A stretch of 64,000 nt of DNA from Mycetocola_A sp015752285 (GTDB taxonomy: Bacteria; Actinomycetota; Actinomycetes; Actinomycetales; Microbacteriaceae), in the NCBI RefSeq assembly GCF_015752285.1, contig NZ_JADOUY010000002.1, positions 434,001 through 498,000 on the forward strand. Direction: 5' to 3'. A program made the position numbers and the translations under genes. The notes under the pieces are model-generated. The model saw only the letters and a program-made list of their open reading frames with translations. It was not told the origin of the DNA and ran no database searches. This document shows, piece by piece, positions 60,412 through 64,000 of the stretch. How positions within the stretch are numbered: position 1 is the first letter of the stretch; every line of letters begins with the position of its first letter.

Positions 60412-61824
60412 TCACTGTTCCACGACGCCCAGCGCGGCGAGAAGTGCGGCCGCCTTGATCCGCGTTTCCTCGATCTCTTCCGCGGCAACCGAGAGAGCAG
60501 TGATGCCTCCGCCCGTGCCGACGGATGCTCCCGTCCCGTCGATCAGGATGCTGCGGATGACCATGGCGAGATCGACGGCGCCGTCAGCACCGAGGTAGCC
60601 GAACGCCCCCGAATACACGCCGCGCGGGCCGGCCTCGAGGCGATCGAGGATGGTCATCGCCGAGAGCTTGGGCGCCCCGGTCATCGACCCTGCCGGGAAT
60701 GCGGATTCGACGGCATCCACCCCGCTGATACCGGGAGCCAGTGAAGCGGTCACCGTGCTGACCAGCTGGTGGACCTGTGCATAGCTCTCGACCGCGAGGA
60801 GCTGTGTGACACTGACACTCCCGGTCACGGCGACGCGGCCGAGATCGTTTCGCATCAGGTCGACGATCATGAGGTTCTCGGCGCGCTCCTTCTCACTACC
60901 GAGCAGCTCCGCCTCCAGCGCCGAGTCCGCCTCGGGTGTCGATCCGCGAGGCCTGGTCCCCTTGATCGGCCGCGTGGTGACGGCGCCGTCAGGGCTGACC
61001 GTGAGGAACTGCTCTGGCGACGAACTCACCAGGGCGACGCCGTCGCAGCGGAGAAGGCCGCCGTGGTGACTGGGGCTCGCCTGCCGCAGCCGGAGGTACA
61101 CCTCGACCGGGTCGAATTCGCCGTCGACGACGACCTCGTTGGTGAGGCACAGCTGGTACGCGTTGCCGGCGCGGATCTCGGCCTGAGCCTCGTCGATGAG
61201 CGTCGCATAGTCGGTCGGCGAATGACGCCACCGGGCGACGTGCTTCTCCGGCAGCCGGGCGGCACCGTCGTCAGGGTCGGGCAGGCCGGCCAGCGCCGAC
61301 AGCCAGCCGAACGGCCGGGAAACCGAGGGGCCAGGGCTGCTGTGCGCTGTTTCGAGTGCAGTGACGGTGCGGGCGGCGTGGTCGAACACGAGCATCCTGG
61401 CCGGCCGGATGAACGCGGCGTCCGGGTACCGGGACGGATGCGACGGGGTCCCCGTCGACCTGGCGCCGGCTTCGTACCCGATCCACCCCACCCAACCCGG
61501 TGAGAACTGGCCGGCAGGCACCCGCGCCTGTTGGCCGGCGATCTCCTGGCGGAGCGCATCGAAGATGGTGCCGGGCGAACGGCTCGCCGACCCGCCGCTC
61601 CGGGAGAAGCCGACGGTCAGGTCGTCGACGGATGCCGTAAGCAGATCGACTCCATCGCCCAGGTAGCTGAACCCGGATGTCGCCGCGACGCCGCTGTCGA
61701 GCCAGAACGCGCGGTCCGACTCGGCAAAGAGCGCGAGGAACGCGGATTGCGGGTCCACCCACGCCGTCAGTCTCCTCGACGGCACGCTGGCATCCACGTC
61801 GTCCAGTGTAGATCGCGCGGGCAT
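60412..61824 (-). CDS. pabB: Aminodeoxychorismate synthase component I
   Basis: A 470-residue chorismate-using enzyme for folate synthesis. RPIKGTRPRG carries the lysine typical of PabB, and AGSMTGAPKLSAM and IRSILIDG are conserved. The N-terminal domain is shorter and diverged. Anthranilate synthase TrpE is the alternative, but the PIKGT motif favours PabB. ATG 61824 is chosen as homologous sequence begins nearby; the upstream frame is shadow of the divergent gene. Confidence 0.85.
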   Translation of the reverse strand: MPARSTLDDVDASVPSRRLTAWVDPQSAFLALFAESDRAFWLDSGVAATSGFSYLGDGVDLLTASVDDLTVGFSRSGGSASRSPGTIFDALRQEIAGQQARVPAGQFSPGWVGWIGYEAGARSTGTPSHPSRYPDAAFIRPARMLVFDHAARTVTALETAHSSPGPSVSRPFGWLSALAGLPDPDDGAARLPEKHVARWRHSPTDYATLIDEAQAEIRAGNAYQLCLTNEVVVDGEFDPVEVYLRLRQASPSHHGGLLRCDGVALVSSSPEQFLTVSPDGAVTTRPIKGTRPRGSTPEADSALEAELLGSEKERAENLMIVDLMRNDLGRVAVTGSVSVTQLLAVESYAQVHQLVSTVTASLAPGISGVDAVESAFPAGSMTGAPKLSAMTILDRLEAGPRGVYSGAFGYLGADGAVDLAMVIRSILIDGTGASVGTGGGITALSVAAEEIEETRIKAAALLAALGVVEQ

Positions 61825-61854
61825 CTGCCCAGCCCCGGTGGGTACAGTGCGCTC

Positions 61855-62310
61855 ATGGGCCTGATCACAGTGATGACCGATACCGGCATGCGCGCCATGA
61901 ACGCGGTGCATCGAGCGATCCTGGTCGTCAGCCGCGGCCGGCTCGGCTGGCAGATCGGACGCCTCGTCGTCGTCGAACTGCATACGACAGGACGCTCGAC
62001 GGGCGTCCGCCGTTCGACGATGCTCACGTCGCCCGTGCAGAAGGACGGCAGGTACGTTCTCGTTGCGTCGAAGGGCGGTGACGACAGGAACCCTGCGTGG
62101 TACTCGAACCTCTGCGCCTCCCCCGAGGTCGAGTTGACGATCCGTGGCTCGACCCGTCTGTTCACCACGCGGACCGCGTCGGCGGAAGAGAAGGCGCAGC
62201 TCTGGCCGCAGATCGTCGCCGCCTACCCGGGATATGCCGGGTACCAGCGGAGGACAGACCGCGACATCCCGGTGGTGATCTGCGACCCCGTCGTTCGTGA
62301 GACCGACTGA
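61855..62310 (+). CDS. Deazaflavin-dependent nitroreductase-like protein (DUF385)
   Basis: A 151-residue split-barrel protein. VVVELHTTGRSTGVRRSTML, VLVASKGGDDRNPAWYSNL and the C-terminal YPGYAGYQRRTDRDIPVVI match the F420-dependent nitroreductase/Rv2991-like family. The cofactor is inferred from the family. It is divergent from pabB by 30 bases and convergent with a TetR gene. Confidence 0.85.
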   Translation: MGLITVMTDTGMRAMNAVHRAILVVSRGRLGWQIGRLVVVELHTTGRSTGVRRSTMLTSPVQKDGRYVLVASKGGDDRNPAWYSNLCASPEVELTIRGSTRLFTTRTASAEEKAQLWPQIVAAYPGYAGYQRRTDRDIPVVICDPVVRETD

Positions 62311-62320
62311 GTCGTCACAG

Positions 62321-62947
62321 TCATGACCGACCCGCTGCCACCCTGAGCAGTTCTCGCGCGCGGGCAAGCCACAGGCTCACATCGGAGTTCTCGGAGAACT
62401 CGGCGTACGTCCGCTGCAGAGCGAATCGGATCACGGTGTATGCCAGGGCGACAACCATCTCGGCTTCATCGCGCAGCCCGTCCGTCGGCCGCCCCGCCGC
62501 CCGGAACCGGTCGACGACGAGATCGGCCAGGTTCCGCTCCTGAGCGGTCATCCATTCCAGTTGCCGCCCGAGAAGTTCCGGCGTACGGGTGACCAGGCGA
62601 AACCGGGATCGCAGCAGAGCGGCATCCTGTGGGATGTCCAGAAACGGAGCAGCGATGAGGGCAGCGAGTTCGCCCACGACGTCCTCGCCTCCGCCCTCGA
62701 TGAACCTGAGGGTCGCGGACTCGGTCAACGGCGCGGGTGCCGCGCCGAGGAACGCATGTTCCTTCACGCCGAAGTAATTGAAGAACGTCCTCGGCGACAC
62801 CCCCGTCGCGTCGCAGATCATCTCAACAGTGACGTTCTCGTAGCCGAGTTCCAGGCCTAGCGCGACCGCCGCATGTTCGATCGACGATCGGGTTGCCGCT
62901 CGCTTGCGGGCCCTCAGACCGTCCGGGCGCTCCGTGTCGATTGTCAT
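62321..62947 (-). CDS. TetR family transcriptional regulator
   Basis: A 208-residue regulator with an N-terminal helix-turn-helix (ATRSSIEHAAVALGLELGYE, GVSPRTFFNYFGVKEHAFLG) and a variable ligand domain. The short gap to the convergent nitroreductase-like gene gives no clear target; cydC upstream or itself are candidates. Confidence 0.9.
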   Translation of the reverse strand: MTIDTERPDGLRARKRAATRSSIEHAAVALGLELGYENVTVEMICDATGVSPRTFFNYFGVKEHAFLGAAPAPLTESATLRFIEGGGEDVVGELAALIAAPFLDIPQDAALLRSRFRLVTRTPELLGRQLEWMTAQERNLADLVVDRFRAAGRPTDGLRDEAEMVVALAYTVIRFALQRTYAEFSENSDVSLWLARARELLRVAAGRS

Positions 62948-62985
62948 CCTTCTTTCTACCGCACCCGGCTGCACTGGCGGAGAAA

Positions 62986-64000
62986 TCACTCTGCCGATCG
63001 GCGGGCCGATTCGGTGAGGATGCCGTCCCTCACGCGCAGGCGTCGATCCACCAGCCCGGGAGGGACGTCTGCGTGGGAGATGAGGACGATTGTCCGTTCC
63101 TCACGCCCGCCGGCTCGCAGCAGGTCGCGCAGCAGAGTATCGGCGAGATCGGCCTCCACATTCGCCGTCGGCTCGTCGAACACGAGAACAGGAAAATCGT
63201 GCAGGAGCGCCCTGGCCAGAGCGATCCGCTGGGCCTGGCCCCCGGAGACCAGCGCCCCTCGCTCGCCCACGCGGGCGTCGAGCCCGCCCCTCGATTCCAG
63301 CCAGTCAGCCAGACCGACCCGTTCGAGTACGTCGAGCAGCTCGTCGTCAGTGGCCGTATCCCGCGCGAACAGCAGGTTCTGCCTCACGCTTTCGTCGAAC
63401 AAGTACGGGGTCTGCTCGCACAGTCCGACCGCCATCCGCACGGCGTCACTGCCGACTCGCCTGACGTCCTGGCCGCTCAGCTCGTAGAGACCGTCGTGGT
63501 CGAGGAAACGGACGAGCAGGTGAGCGAATGTCGTCTTGCCTGACCCGCTCGGTCCCTCGACCAGGATCCGCTCTCCGCGCTGCACCCGAAGCCTCGGCAC
63601 GACAAGGGCCGGATCAGGCCGTCCGGGCCAGCGCACAGCCACGTCGCGAAGCTGGATGACCGGGGCGGCCGAGTCAGGGCGCACGACCTGGTCGCCGGTG
63701 TCTGCTGGTACCTCGGGCGGCGCGATCGAGGGAGCAACATCTGAGACCCGTGATGCACTCGATTTCACCTGGCGCCAGGCCCCCACGGCGAGGGGGACGG
63801 CCGCGAGAATCTCGAAGACGGCGAGGGGAACCAGGGCGATCACCGCGAGAGCCGGCCCTGAGATACCCCCGGCCACGCCGACTGCCGGGATTCCGGCAAT
63901 GAGCGCCCACACGACGGCCAAGCCGGAAAACAGGGAGAGAACAGCGGCTGCGAGACCTGCTCCCCCTGCTCGTCGTGTCAGCGCGCGGGTGAGTGCTCTG
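62986..64000 (-). CDS. cydC: ABC exporter subunit CydC, N-terminus outside window
   Basis: 338 codons are visible. Residues before 63800 on this strand are hydrophobic membrane segments; the ATPase follows with Walker A GPSGSGKTT, signature LVSGGQAQRIALARALLHD and Walker B VLVFDEPTANVE. This fits CydC, which exports glutathione or cysteine for cytochrome bd assembly. The frame stays open to base 64000, so the N-terminal ~200 residues, or a fused CydD, lie beyond. Confidence 0.8.
   Translation of the reverse strand, partial: RALTRALTRRAGGAGLAAAVLSLFSGLAVVWALIAGIPAVGVAGGISGPALAVIALVPLAVFEILAAVPLAVGAWRQVKSSASRVSDVAPSIAPPEVPADTGDQVVRPDSAAPVIQLRDVAVRWPGRPDPALVVPRLRVQRGERILVEGPSGSGKTTFAHLLVRFLDHDGLYELSGQDVRRVGSDAVRMAVGLCEQTPYLFDESVRQNLLFARDTATDDELLDVLERVGLADWLESRGGLDARVGERGALVSGGQAQRIALARALLHDFPVLVFDEPTANVEADLADTLLRDLLRAGGREERTIVLISHADVPPGLVDRRLRVRDGILTESARRSAE

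Noticed and set aside
1..64000. CRISPR arrays, rRNA genes and known riboswitches
   Set aside because: No regularly spaced repeats, cas genes, rRNA sequence or recognisable riboswitch cores were seen.

Overview
The window is high-GC chromosomal DNA from an actinobacterium. Gene content and order point to the family Microbacteriaceae: fabD-fabH-acpP-fabF followed by a DUF3145 gene; hrcA-dnaJ-rsmE-hinT-phoH-ybeY-corC-era; lepA, rpsT, holA, comEC, comEA, leuS; leuA-recO-uppS; dnaG-dgt-dusB. GTG and TTG starts and 1-4 base stop/start overlaps are common. Genus cannot be fixed from sequence reading alone.

Layout. 1-3516: type II fatty acid synthesis operon, closed by a strong terminator. 3617-9351: DUF3145, a PadR regulator, then DNA-acting genes on one strand (LigD, a non-specific nuclease, a small zinc-ribbon protein, a GIY-YIG-like protein). 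9355-12389: a sugar locus (Gfo/Idh/MocA dehydrogenase and ThuA protein, divergent from a LacI repressor) with two matching palindromic operators in the shared promoter region. 12404-13803: a DUF808 membrane protein and an internally deleted reductase gene.

13922-23420: an integrative element of about 9.4 kb inserted in the 3' half of a CAU-anticodon tRNA gene. It has a tyrosine integrase, a serine recombinase, an AlpA/excisionase-like regulator, a CHC2-Toprim-RecA-like primase-helicase next to a palindromic repeat array (candidate origin), an HGG-motif protein resembling phage small-terminase-like proteins, several unknown small proteins, and two cargo genes between integrase and attR. It has no capsid, tail, large terminase or conjugation genes. 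The best reading is a phage satellite or a replicating mobilizable island. This is the most novel part of the window.

23458-64000: mostly minus-strand housekeeping genes: a glycosyltransferase, a DMT transporter, peptide deformylase, tRNA-Asn, a lone ABC ATPase, primase, dGTPase, tRNA dihydrouridine synthase, an undecaprenyl-type diphosphate synthase, RecO, LeuA, a sensor kinase/response regulator/ABC exporter module, Era and the HrcA-DnaJ heat-shock operon with a perfect CIRCE element, HemW, LepA, S20, the competence genes, LeuS, PabB, a deazaflavin-type nitroreductase-like protein, a TetR regulator and the C-terminal part of CydC running off the end.

All coordinates and motifs were read by eye. 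No database search was run, so family names rest on recognisable motifs, length and gene context.
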